Of a stretch of DNA of 64,000 bases, positions 1 to 8,093 are shown piece after piece. The DNA is from Eleftheria terrae (GTDB lineage Bacteria > Pseudomonadota > Gammaproteobacteria > Burkholderiales > Burkholderiaceae_C), in assembly GCF_030419005.1 (NCBI RefSeq), contig NZ_CP106951.1:868001-932000 (forward strand), written 5' to 3'. The position numbers and the translations under genes are program-made. The notes beneath the pieces were generated by a model. It did not search any database. It worked only from the letters and a program-made list of their open reading frames with translations, and was not told where the DNA came from. The number at the start of each line of letters is the position of its first letter. The stretch's first letter is position 1.

Positions 1-32
1 ACTCGCTCACCCCAGCGGCTGCACCGGCGCTT

Positions 33-65
33 TTCCGGGAATTTCCAGGGTATTAGGAAATTTCC
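33..65. promoter_or_regulatory. Paired palindromes upstream of the ATPase gene
   Basis: GGGAATTTCC (37-46) and the perfect palindrome GGAAATTTCC (56-65) lie 19 bp apart centre to centre, just upstream of the ATG at 89. A further TTCCGGGAA palindrome (33-41) overlaps the first. In otherwise GC-rich DNA this pair looks like a dimer-binding operator or promoter element. The bound protein is unknown and no -35/-10 pair is obvious. Confidence 0.4.
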
Positions 66-88
66 GAGCTGTATGGAAAAATCAGGAA

Positions 89-1201
89 ATGCGGATCGAC
101 TCCTGGCGCTATCCGCGCCCGCAACTCGCTGCCCACTACCTCGGCCTGCTGGCTGACGCCCCGCGCCGGCCCCTGGCCGTGTTCGGACCGCGGCAGATCG
201 GCAAGACCTACTTCCTGACGCACGACCTCACCGAGGCGGCCGAGCAGCAGGACCTGAGGCCGCTGTACGTCGACCTGTGGAGCCAGCCGGACCCGCTGGG
301 CGCCATCAACACCGCGCTGGCCACCGCCCTGCGCGAGTTGACCAGCAAGCTGCAGCGCACCCCGGTGACGCGGGTGGGCGCCTTCGGCCTGAGCGTGGGC
401 CTGGCGGCACCGCCCGCGCTACCCGCGGGCAGCGACCCGGCGGCCTGGCTGGCCTCGCAGTTCGCCGAGCTGCGCCGCCTGGAGCCGCAACGGCCAGTCC
501 TGCTGATGCTGGACGAAGCGCAGACGCTCGGCAAGTCCGGCGCCGGGGATGCCGCGATGAAGGCCATTCGCGCACTGTTCAACGCCTACCCCCACGGCCT
601 GCTGCTGCTACTCACTGGCTCTTCCCGCTCGCAACTGCTGTCCCTGGTGGGCGACCACAGCAAGACCGCCTTCAAGCTCGCCGCGCACATGGACTTCCCG
701 CTGCTGGGCATGGAGTTCGTCGCCTTCGTGGCCGAGCGCTACCGCGCCGCCAGCCGGCGCGAGGTGCCGCTGCCAGAGCTGGACTGGGCGTTCTCGCAAT
801 TGCTGCACCGGCCCGGCGAGATGATCGACTTCGTGCGCTACTGGATCACCGACGCCCCGGGTCGCGATGCGGCCGAAGCGCTGGCCCGCTTCAAGCAGGT
901 CAACAGCCCTGACCAGTTGTTCGAGGAGGTCTACGCCGGCTGCACCGCACTGCAGCGAGCGGTATTGCGCGAACTGGTCAGCGAGGCACCGCAGCTGTTC
1001 TCGAAAGCCACCCGCGAGCGCGTCGCTGCCGCACTGGGCCTGGCCGACCCGGTGGCGCCTGCCTCGGTGGCCAATGCCATCCAGCAGCTGGAAGCCCAGG
1101 GCATCCTCGGCAAGGTGCAACGGGGCCGCTATGCCTTCGAGGACGAGGGCTTCCGCGCCTGGCTGAAGTCGGCCGCCGCCGCCCCGGGCGAAGCCCGCTG
1201 A
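89..1201 (+). CDS. AAA/STAND-type ATP-binding protein
   Basis: A 370-residue soluble protein. It has a Walker A motif GPRQIGKT at residues 33-40, a Walker B-like stretch ending VLLMLDEAQ around 136-145, and a sensor-like LLLLLTGSSRSQ further on. The C-terminal third looks like a winged helix, as in archaeal-type ATPases (MNS/STAND relatives) often annotated only as ATP-binding protein. The start is the first in-frame ATG after two palindromes; AGGA sits very close to it, so the ribosome-binding site is unusual. It appears to be monocistronic. No toxin, transposon or defence partner is visible beside it, so the biological role is open; the ATPase call itself is firm. Confidence 0.75.
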   Translation: MRIDSWRYPRPQLAAHYLGLLADAPRRPLAVFGPRQIGKTYFLTHDLTEAAEQQDLRPLYVDLWSQPDPLGAINTALATALRELTSKLQRTPVTRVGAFGLSVGLAAPPALPAGSDPAAWLASQFAELRRLEPQRPVLLMLDEAQTLGKSGAGDAAMKAIRALFNAYPHGLLLLLTGSSRSQLLSLVGDHSKTAFKLAAHMDFPLLGMEFVAFVAERYRAASRREVPLPELDWAFSQLLHRPGEMIDFVRYWITDAPGRDAAEALARFKQVNSPDQLFEEVYAGCTALQRAVLRELVSEAPQLFSKATRERVAAALGLADPVAPASVANAIQQLEAQGILGKVQRGRYAFEDEGFRAWLKSAAAAPGEAR

Positions 1202-1324
1202 GCCGGCCGCTGCAACATCAGGATGCATATATCAGGACACAGGCGTCCTCTGCCCTCCCCCTATCCTGGCCCGACTGGCGCACCTCGTGGTGCACCGGCC
1301 CCATCCATCAGCTCAGGAGAAGAG

Positions 1325-3157
1325 ATGCCCTCGTCCTCAGGCCCACAGGCTCGCGTTGCCGCCGTCCCCGCGCGTGGCGCGCGGCCGGCGCGCACAGCAG
1401 CCCCCGCCGCCTGGCCGTGTTTCATGCCGGAAAGAAGCGCAACAGGCACCGCCCCCCACCGCTCACTGCTCACCTTGCTGCTGGCCGCGGCCTTCGCGGC
1501 CGGAGGCGGCAAGGCCGTGGCCCAGCCGGCCGGCGGCCCCGCGGCCCAGCCGACCGCCGTCGCGCCGGCCGCAGCGCGGTCCGACCTGAGCGAGCCGCGG
1601 CTGAAGGACATCGCGATGCAGCTGGTGTCGAGTGCGGAGAACTCGTCGCTCGAATGGCGCGAGCAGTACAAGTACATCGAAGACATCGACGACGGCCGCG
1701 GCTACACCGCCGGCATCGTCGGCTTCTGCTCGGGCACCGGCGACATGCTGATGGTGGTCGAGGACTATGCCCGCCGATCGCCCGGCAACCGGCTCGCCAA
1801 CTACCTGCCGGCGCTGCGCCAGCTCTATGGCTCCGATTCTCATGACGGGCTCGACCCGAACTTCACCGCCGACTGGATCCGGGCCGCCCAGGACCCGGCT
1901 TTCCGCCAGGCCCAGGACGCGATGCGGGACAGCATCTACTTCAACCCGGCGCTGCAGCAGGCCAAGCAGGACGGGCTGCGGGCCTTGGGCCAGTTCATCT
2001 ACTACGACGCCATCGTGATGCACGGGCCCGGCAATGACAGCGTGAGCTTCGGCGGCATCCGCAAGAAGGCACTGCGCAAGGCCAAGCCGCCGTCGCAAGG
2101 CGGCAACGAGGTCGACTACCTGAACGCCTTCCTCGACGCCCGGGTGGCCGCGATGAAAACCGAGGAGGCGCACAGCGACACCAGCCGCGTCGACACCGCC
2201 CAGCGCGTGTTCCTGCGCAAGGGCAACCTGGACCTGAAGACACCGCTGGAATGGAAGGTCTACGGCGACAGCTTCCGCATCGATGCGGCCGACGGCAACC
2301 CGCCGCCGGACCCGACGCCTCAACCGCAGGGCGTGGACGAGGACGGCGTGCAGATGCTGCTGCCCTCTTCCCCCAAGGGCAGCCAGCTGCGCCTCGGCAC
2401 CCGCGATCCGAACACGACCCCCACCATCTACCTCGAGAAGAAACAGAAGGCGTGGCCCGAGAACGAAGGCGCGCTGCGCTACTGGACCACCGAAGCCTTC
2501 CCGCTCGACTATGCCAGCGGCGGCAGCGGCTGGAGCATGCGGCTGCAGATGCGCGCCCACCAGGAAGACAAGGTCTACTACACCTGGAAGAACCAGAAGG
2601 GCTACCTGAGCACCAAGCATGACTTCAAGAACCAGGAGTTCACGGTGTTCATGCGCGTGCACCAGCTGCTCGACGCCGACCGTGCGCAGCTGCAGCTGAA
2701 GGTGCGGGGCGGCCCTCACACGAGCAGCAATCCCGACGCCGCGTCGGCCGTGATGATGACGCTCGGCCCGGCCGGCGGCAGCCGGGTCGCCCGCTTCGGC
2801 AAGGAGCTGACGCACCCGAACTACGACTATGTGAAGCTGACGCCGAAGTTCCAGGCTGCGCTGGCCGACAACACCTGGCTGGGCCTGAAGCTGGTGAGCT
2901 ACAACGACCCGAGCAACCGCAAGCGGGTCGTCAACCGCCTCTACCTCGACACCGCGCCCTTTGACGCCGCCACCGGCAAGCCGCGCAACCAGTGGCGCCT
3001 GTTCAGCGAATACGTCGATGTCGAGGGCCAGAGCACCGGGCAGTACAGCAAGCTGGTGAACTGGGCCGGACCCTTGTCCACCTTGCGGGTGGACGGCTGG
3101 CAGCGCATTGATTTCGCACTGCCTTCGGTGCGCGAGATCGTGCCACCCTCCCAGTGA
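1325..3157 (+). CDS. Secreted GH46 chitosanase with extra C-terminal module
   Basis: An endo-acting chitosanase that should cleave beta-1,4 bonds in chitosan outside the cell. The GH46 signature is intact: a Glu (residue 105 from this start) and an Asp (residue 123), spaced 18 residues apart as in the Streptomyces enzyme, within AENSS...DDGRGYTAG...GTGDML. The start at 1325 is chosen for its clear ribosome-binding site (caggagaagag); a later ATG at 1424 would give a shorter, more typical signal peptide (hydrophobic LLTLLLAAAFAAG, cleavage near AVA-Q). Typical GH46 enzymes end near 250-300 residues; here about 270 further residues follow a proline-rich linker. They are rich in beta-strand-like sequence and aromatic residues and could be a carbohydrate-binding jelly roll, but I cannot assign a family. 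Confidence 0.88.
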   Translation: MPSSSGPQARVAAVPARGARPARTAAPAAWPCFMPERSATGTAPHRSLLTLLLAAAFAAGGGKAVAQPAGGPAAQPTAVAPAAARSDLSEPRLKDIAMQLVSSAENSSLEWREQYKYIEDIDDGRGYTAGIVGFCSGTGDMLMVVEDYARRSPGNRLANYLPALRQLYGSDSHDGLDPNFTADWIRAAQDPAFRQAQDAMRDSIYFNPALQQAKQDGLRALGQFIYYDAIVMHGPGNDSVSFGGIRKKALRKAKPPSQGGNEVDYLNAFLDARVAAMKTEEAHSDTSRVDTAQRVFLRKGNLDLKTPLEWKVYGDSFRIDAADGNPPPDPTPQPQGVDEDGVQMLLPSSPKGSQLRLGTRDPNTTPTIYLEKKQKAWPENEGALRYWTTEAFPLDYASGGSGWSMRLQMRAHQEDKVYYTWKNQKGYLSTKHDFKNQEFTVFMRVHQLLDADRAQLQLKVRGGPHTSSNPDAASAVMMTLGPAGGSRVARFGKELTHPNYDYVKLTPKFQAALADNTWLGLKLVSYNDPSNRKRVVNRLYLDTAPFDAATGKPRNQWRLFSEYVDVEGQSTGQYSKLVNWAGPLSTLRVDGWQRIDFALPSVREIVPPSQ

Positions 3158-3180
3158 GGCGGCCGGCCGCCGCTCGCGCT

Positions 3181-3420
3181 TCAGTGAGGGGTGGCGCCGG
3201 GCACGCGGGGCTGCGGCCCGGGGCCGAGGTTGCCCGCCTCAGCCGGTGACAGCCCGCCCGGGCCAACCGCCATGTCCATGCCGGCGCCCGGGTCCTCTTC
3301 ACCGGCGACCGACTCTTCGGCGAGGTCGACCGGACGTGCCTGTCCAGCGTCGACACCGGGCAGGCCGCCCCCCGGTGTCGCACGTGGCGGCGTCTGCTGA
3401 AGCTTGTGCTGGCGGTCCAT
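3181..3420 (-). CDS. Small hypothetical protein
   Basis: A 79-residue ORF rich in Pro, Gly and Ala, with no recognisable domain, signal peptide or membrane segment. It is supported mainly by a good ribosome-binding site (acaggagccgac) directly before its ATG and by its position 98 bp downstream of the response-regulator gene on the same strand, so the two may be cotranscribed. The sequence is low in complexity, and this could be a chance ORF in GC-rich DNA. Confidence 0.4.
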   Translation of the reverse strand: MDRQHKLQQTPPRATPGGGLPGVDAGQARPVDLAEESVAGEEDPGAGMDMAVGPGGLSPAEAGNLGPGPQPRVPGATPH

Positions 3421-3518
3421 GTCGGCTCCTGTGAAAGCAATGCGGGGGACGCCCCCGTTCCCACGAGGGCAAGCAAGGCGCGCACCCGCCTGACGGCCCA
3501 GGACGTGGGCGCGCTGCA

Positions 3519-4901
3519 TCAAGGGCTGCCCGGCTCCGGTGGCCCGGGCGCCAGTCCGGCGTGCAGGCCATACTCGATCAGCCGCGTGTACAGGGTCTTC
3601 TTGCTGATGCCCAGCAAGCGAGCGGTGCGCTCGCGGTGGCCGCAACAGATCCGGTAGGTGGCCAGTGTGACCGCCTGCAGGGCGTCTGCCAGGGCCATGC
3701 CGACCGACAGCCGCACGCAGGTCGGGGAAGCACCGCAGGGAGTGCGCAACAGCGGCGCGCCCAGGCTGAGGTGCTCCGCCTCGATCACCTCGGCTTCGGC
3801 CATCAGGCAGGCACGCTGCACCACATTGCGCAGCTCCCGCACATTGCCCGGCCAGCTGTGCTGCATCAGGCGCTGCATGGCGGCGGCAGAGAAGGTCCGC
3901 GAGACACCTTCGCGCTCACAGCATTCGGCCAGGAAGGCCCGGGCCAGCAAGGGCACATCGTCGATGCGCTCCAGCAGCGACGGCACCTGCAGCGGATAGA
4001 CGTTGAGGCGGTACAGCAGGTCTTCCCTCACGCGGCCGGCACGCGCGGCCTCAAGCGGCACCTGGCTGGAAGCGGCGATCACCCGGACATCGACCGCAAT
4101 GTCCACGGTGCCGCCGACCCGCCGGAAGCAACCGGTTTCCAGCACGCGCAGCAGGCGCACCTGCATGTCCAACGGCATCTCGGTGATGTCGTCGAGGAAG
4201 AGCGTGCCACGGTCGGCCCGCTCGAAGATGCCGAGCCGGCGCTCGTGCGCACCGGTGAAGGCGCCCCGCTCGTGGCCGAACAATTCGCTCTCGACCAGGC
4301 GCGGCGACAGCGAGCCGCAATGCACCGCACAAAACGGCCCCTCGCGGCGCCGGCTGAGGCCATGAACGAAGCGCGCCAGCACCTCCTTGCCGCAGCCGGT
4401 CTCGCCAGTGATGAACACGGTCAGGTCGCTGCCCGCCACCCGGCGCGCCTGGTGGCACACCGCCAGCCAGCCGGCCGAGCGACCGAGTGGCTGGCCAGCG
4501 GCCGTGCGGTCCGGCCGCGCGGCCGCCGACAGCGGCGCCGGCGCCTCGGCACGTGCGGCGATATCGCCCAGCAGGCGCTGCAGGTCGGCGAAACGCAAGG
4601 GCTTGGTGAGGTAGTCGGCCGCGCCGCGCCGCAGTGCTTCCACAGACGTGTCGACGCTGGCGTGCGCGGTGATGAACACCACCCTCGAGGACGCGACGGG
4701 CGCCTCCCGCAGCAAGTCCATGCCGCTGCCGTCAGGCAAGTGCAGGTCAAGCAACACAACATCCGGCGCGCGCGATGCCAACTGCCGCCGCGCATGGTGC
4801 AAGCTGTGGGCCGTGGCGGTGGAATACCCCTCGGCCGCCACCAGCGAGGCCAGCGTCTCTGCGGCCTGGAGGTCGTCATCGACGATCAATGCATGAACCA
4901 T
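3519..4901 (-). CDS. NtrC-family sigma-54-dependent response regulator
   Basis: A 460-residue activator with receiver, AAA+ and Fis-type DNA-binding domains. The receiver has the phosphoacceptor Asp52 (VVLLDLHLP) and Lys100. The AAA+ domain has Walker A GETGCGKE (166-173), the sigma-54-contacting GAFTGA loop (213-218) and Walker B GTLFLDDI (232-239). The C-terminal helix-turn-helix contains RTARLLGISKKTLYTRL. The start at 4901 is preferred over the upstream ATG because GGAGGAATCGGCG precedes it and the receiver begins immediately. No histidine kinase gene is adjacent, so it is an orphan in this window and its signal and regulon are unknown. It should activate sigma-54 promoters after phosphorylation. 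Confidence 0.93.
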   Translation of the reverse strand: MVHALIVDDDLQAAETLASLVAAEGYSTATAHSLHHARRQLASRAPDVVLLDLHLPDGSGMDLLREAPVASSRVVFITAHASVDTSVEALRRGAADYLTKPLRFADLQRLLGDIAARAEAPAPLSAAARPDRTAAGQPLGRSAGWLAVCHQARRVAGSDLTVFITGETGCGKEVLARFVHGLSRRREGPFCAVHCGSLSPRLVESELFGHERGAFTGAHERRLGIFERADRGTLFLDDITEMPLDMQVRLLRVLETGCFRRVGGTVDIAVDVRVIAASSQVPLEAARAGRVREDLLYRLNVYPLQVPSLLERIDDVPLLARAFLAECCEREGVSRTFSAAAMQRLMQHSWPGNVRELRNVVQRACLMAEAEVIEAEHLSLGAPLLRTPCGASPTCVRLSVGMALADALQAVTLATYRICCGHRERTARLLGISKKTLYTRLIEYGLHAGLAPGPPEPGSP

Positions 4902-5360
4902 CGCCGATTCCTCCGCAAGCCCGCCAGGACGTTTGCCGCGCCTCCCGGTGGCCATGAGTCGAACACGCCTTCCATCGATGACCTCCCGTGAAGGGCGCCG
5001 CCGTACCTTGCGGGGCGCGCTGGAAGTGCGGCAAGGCTCGTTCCTGTGAGCGGCTGGGGGAACCTGTCCTCAGGGAACGACCGAACGGGACGTCCAAAGC
5101 CCTGCCGCCGGGACGCCTGACATGCACAGGGCGATTCGCCGGCCCCGACGACCCGGGCCTGTGGCGCGCCTGACGCGGCAAGCAGCCGAGCCGCGGGCGA
5201 CCGCAGGCCGCGCCCTCGCCCAGACGCTGCACACAATTGCTTGCGGCTCAAAATACTGTATATTTGTACAGTCCTTGATTGGCCGTTCTTGCCGCTCCCC
5301 GCGGCGCTGCAACGCAGCTTCATCCCGAACCGCGGCCACCCTACAACCCGAGGAAAGTCC
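4902..5360. other. Intergenic region with one LexA-type box
   Basis: About 460 bp between two divergent genes. The half nearest the response regulator is GC-rich and shows no recognisable gene or RNA. The half nearest 5361 contains an AT-rich island with a LexA-like palindrome, listed separately. ORFs crossing this stretch have no good start site and look like noise. Confidence 0.5.
5254..5273 (+). promoter_or_regulatory. LexA (SOS) box
   Basis: The sequence CTGTATATTTGTACAG (5256-5271) matches the Escherichia coli-type LexA operator CTGT-N8-ACAG, including the preceding TA and an AT-rich centre. It stands about 90 bp before the ATG at 5361 and is embedded in GC-rich DNA, so a chance match is unlikely. 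It probably overlaps the promoter of the downstream gene; the AT-rich run around it could hold the -10 element. Confidence 0.75.
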
Positions 5361-5882
5361 ATGACACACCGCGCAAAGACGGCGTGGATCGAACGTTGTG
5401 CCGCCCGTTTGCTGGTGCTGCGGCCCAGCCTGCTGTCCGAGCAGGCCTTGCGGCTGGCGAGCGAGCGCTGGGAGCACCAGTCGCAGCTCGATCCCGAGGC
5501 GGCGGCCAATGCAGAGCTGCGTTGGGAAGATGCGTCCCGACATGCCAGCGTGGCCAGCCACATCATCGAGGGGCCGGCCTTCAGCCTGGCCGGCCTGACC
5601 CTGGTGCCGCTGGCCATCGGGGCCCGGCATGACTACTTCCCTGCCGCCCGCATCGAAGGTGGCGCAGCCACCCCGCCGGACAGCCGGCGCCCGGTCTGGA
5701 CCGCCCACAGCTACCTGCACCCGTCCGACGCGCTGGAGGCGGCGCGCTGGCTGGTGCAGACCCTGGTGGCGCCTGAGGTGGCAGCCCCACCGATGGCCCA
5801 TAGGCTGGCGCCGGTGGCGGCCAGCAGCGGTGCGGGCGAGCTCGGCTCGGCGGCCCGGCTGCCGGCACAGCGCCATTGCTGA
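5361..5882 (+). CDS. Unknown protein, probably SOS-regulated
   Basis: A 173-residue protein I cannot assign to a family. It has no signal peptide or membrane segment; the N-terminal half (about 1-110) is moderately charged and helical in character, and the last 30 residues are Ala/Gly-rich. The ATG at 5361 is chosen over the ORF's first ATG because GAGGAAAG lies 6-7 bp upstream and the earlier ATG would run through the LexA box. That box is the main clue: the gene is probably repressed by LexA and induced by DNA damage. It is monocistronic, so it could be a damage-inducible inhibitor or repair accessory, but nothing in the sequence shows which. Confidence 0.6.
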   Translation: MTHRAKTAWIERCAARLLVLRPSLLSEQALRLASERWEHQSQLDPEAAANAELRWEDASRHASVASHIIEGPAFSLAGLTLVPLAIGARHDYFPAARIEGGAATPPDSRRPVWTAHSYLHPSDALEAARWLVQTLVAPEVAAPPMAHRLAPVAASSGAGELGSAARLPAQRHC

Positions 5883-5913
5883 GCCGGTCCGCCGGCCGTT
5901 CGGCCGTGCGACT

Positions 5914-6258
5914 TCAGCCGACGCAGCGGGCCAGGTCGCGCTCGAACCGGGCCAGAAGCTGCAGTGCCGTGGCAGCGGCAATCTCGCGCGGGTCGTCGGG
6001 GTCGACGCAAGTGGCCGGGTCGTCGCCCAGCTCGTACAGCCGCAATCGGCCGAAGCCAGGGGCATGCGCGATCAAATAGCGCAACTGTTGCGCCACCACC
6101 GTGTGATCGTTGTGGAACAGCAGGAATTCCACCACCACCGCGCCGCATTGCAGCCGCCGGCGGGACTGCAGCAGCGGCGCGCCGGTCAAGCGGTGGATGA
6201 AAAACGCGGCCTGCACGAGATCGGCTGGAGACTCCAGCCTCGCCACTATCCTTGTCAT
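5914..6258 (-). CDS. Hypothetical protein
   Basis: A 114-residue ORF starting MTRIVARLE and ending near DLARCVG. It has alternating hydrophobic segments (AAFFIHRLTGAPLL, GAVVVEFLLFHND) and an acidic stretch (YELGDDPATCVDPDD), consistent with a small folded cytosolic protein. No domain is recognised. The ribosome-binding site is weak, and the ORF could begin upstream at 6327. It runs convergent to the LexA-box gene and lies just downstream of the phosphatase-family gene on the same strand. Confidence 0.5.
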   Translation of the reverse strand: MTRIVARLESPADLVQAAFFIHRLTGAPLLQSRRRLQCGAVVVEFLLFHNDHTVVAQQLRYLIAHAPGFGRLRLYELGDDPATCVDPDDPREIAAATALQLLARFERDLARCVG

Positions 6259-6363
6259 GCTGATCGCCCGCCCACGCCTGTACTCCGTTGCGACCCGCAC
6301 TGTACCTTCGGCCAGCCGCGCCGGCACCCCCGCTCCCCCGAGATCGGGGAGCGGCGGTTCGGG

Positions 6364-7395
6364 CTAAAGCGAGGGCATCAGGTCCACCACGACCGCACGG
6401 TGGTCGGAGCCCAGGGACGCGCCGCCCTGGGGCGCTCCCCGGCGCCAGGCCGGGCTCACCAGCACATGGTCCAGCGGCAGCACGCTGAGCCAGCCGCCCA
6501 GGCTGGGCCAGGTGGGTGCGAGGCCGGTCGCCCGGCGCAAGCCGGGTGCCACCCCTCGCATGCCGGTGGACCACGGTGTGTCGTTCAGGTCGCCGGCCAG
6601 CACGGCCAGGCTGGACGTGGCTTGCAGCCAGCCGGCTTCTTCGCGGAATGCGGCATCGCGGGCCGCCATGAACTCGGCGTTGAACGGCGGCATCGGGTGC
6701 ACGGCCGACACGGCCACCGGGCGCCCCTGCCAGTCCAGCACGGCGCGCAGACGGCGGGTGTGCCGGCGGTCCTTCGGCAGCAAAGGCGCCGCCTGCACGA
6801 GCGGAAAACGCGACAGCAGGGCCAGGCCGAAGGGGTCCTCTGCGGCCGCCAGCAGCCGGTGGGGATAGCGGGCCAGCACCCCGGGCGTGGACACCGCGGC
6901 TTCCGCCGCCGGCGTGTATTCCTGCAAGAACACCACGTCGGGCGCCGCCGGTCCCAGCAGCCACGCCTGCAGGGCCGTGAAATCGGTGGTGCCGACATAC
7001 AGGTTGGCGCTGCCCACCCGCAAGACAGCCGCCTCCCCGGCGGCCGCTGGCGCCGCCTCCGGCGCAGCGGGGCTGTAGCGCGACCAGGCGAACACCAGCA
7101 CCGCCAGCGCTAGCAGCGCGCGCTTGCGGCCCAGCACCAGCCAGAGCAGACCGGCCAGGCCACCAACGGCCAGGTAGAGCCATTGCCAGTGGGAGGCCAG
7201 CCCCAGCAGCCAGGCGACGGTGCCGCTCCAGTGCATCGGCCAGTGCTCAGCAGCGACCGCGCTCAGGCTGGCAGCGGCACAGCCGGTGGTGAGCAGGCGG
7301 GCTGCCGAGGCCAGGGGCCCCGGGTGGGGAGTGACTGGCGCAGGGCGACGCAGGCCCCAGCGGTTCAGCAAGGAGGACAAGGCAGGGCGAAGCAT
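6364..7395 (-). CDS. Endonuclease/exonuclease/phosphatase-family membrane protein
   Basis: A 343-residue protein with two or three N-terminal hydrophobic segments (roughly residues 45-115: WLLGLASHWQWLYLAVGGLAGLLW, then RALLALAVLVF) followed by an EEP-fold domain. The metal-dependent phosphodiesterase motifs appear in order: SANLYVG, VVFLQE, a conserved His in AVHPMPP, GDLNDTPW, LDHVLVS and the final GSDHRAV. Membrane-anchored members with this layout occur widely in proteobacteria and are mostly uncharacterised; the active site probably faces the periplasm. The start at 7395 (MLRPALSS) follows the conserved length; upstream in-frame sequence is low-quality and Arg/Gly-rich. Confidence 0.82.
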   Translation of the reverse strand: MLRPALSSLLNRWGLRRPAPVTPHPGPLASAARLLTTGCAAASLSAVAAEHWPMHWSGTVAWLLGLASHWQWLYLAVGGLAGLLWLVLGRKRALLALAVLVFAWSRYSPAAPEAAPAAAGEAAVLRVGSANLYVGTTDFTALQAWLLGPAAPDVVFLQEYTPAAEAAVSTPGVLARYPHRLLAAAEDPFGLALLSRFPLVQAAPLLPKDRRHTRRLRAVLDWQGRPVAVSAVHPMPPFNAEFMAARDAAFREEAGWLQATSSLAVLAGDLNDTPWSTGMRGVAPGLRRATGLAPTWPSLGGWLSVLPLDHVLVSPAWRRGAPQGGASLGSDHRAVVVDLMPSL

Positions 7396-8093
7396 GGAAA
7401 ACGTGCGGTTGGAAGGAAGCCGGCAGGACAGAAACGCGCCGCCGGCAGGACGGCCCGGCAGTCTCGCCCGGCAGTGTCGCTCATGGCGGAGCGATCGCCG
7501 CATCCCGCCCTGCATGGCGGGCTCCGAACCGCGGCCGGGTGGGCGGCAGCTGAGGCTGGACGTCCCCCCACGGCCGCTGCCCGTTACCCGTTCGGCGCTC
7601 GTCAATGGCCACGGCTGCGTACCGCCGCTGGCGCCCGGGGGTATCGCCCGGCGAGACCGGCGCATCGCCTGGCTCCCGGCGTGCGGCTTTTCACCGAGCA
7701 TGCGCACCGTTGCTGTTTTGCGATATCGCGCATGCCCCCTCTCCCCCCGTTGTTGCCCACCCCACCGGCCGTGCTGCCGCCAGCCCCCAGCCATCCCGGC
7801 AATCCGTGGAAATGTGCCCGCCACGAAGACCCCCATGCGGGGGGAGCCCCCACTGCAAGCGGCCGGCGCTGGCTACACTGCCGTCCTTACAAGAAACAAG
7901 GCGTGACGCATCCGGCCGGTATGGGCCGCGCTGCGCTGCCCACCAGGGAGGGTCCCGGCCTCCGCCAGCCCGCGCGGCACCGCGCCGGTGTGGCGTGGCC
8001 GTCGGCAGCGGTGCTGCCCACGGCCGGCCACCGCGCGAGCGCGACCCATTGCCTGCTGCGGCCATCGCTTGAAATGCCGCACGAGGCTCCCCG
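7396..8093. other. Long intergenic region
   Basis: About 700 bp between divergent genes. Several long ORFs cross it in different frames, but all are Arg/Pro/Ala-rich and lack start signals, so I do not call any. It must contain the promoter of the six-gene operon starting at 8094. No operator, riboswitch or mobile-element end is recognisable. Confidence 0.4.
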
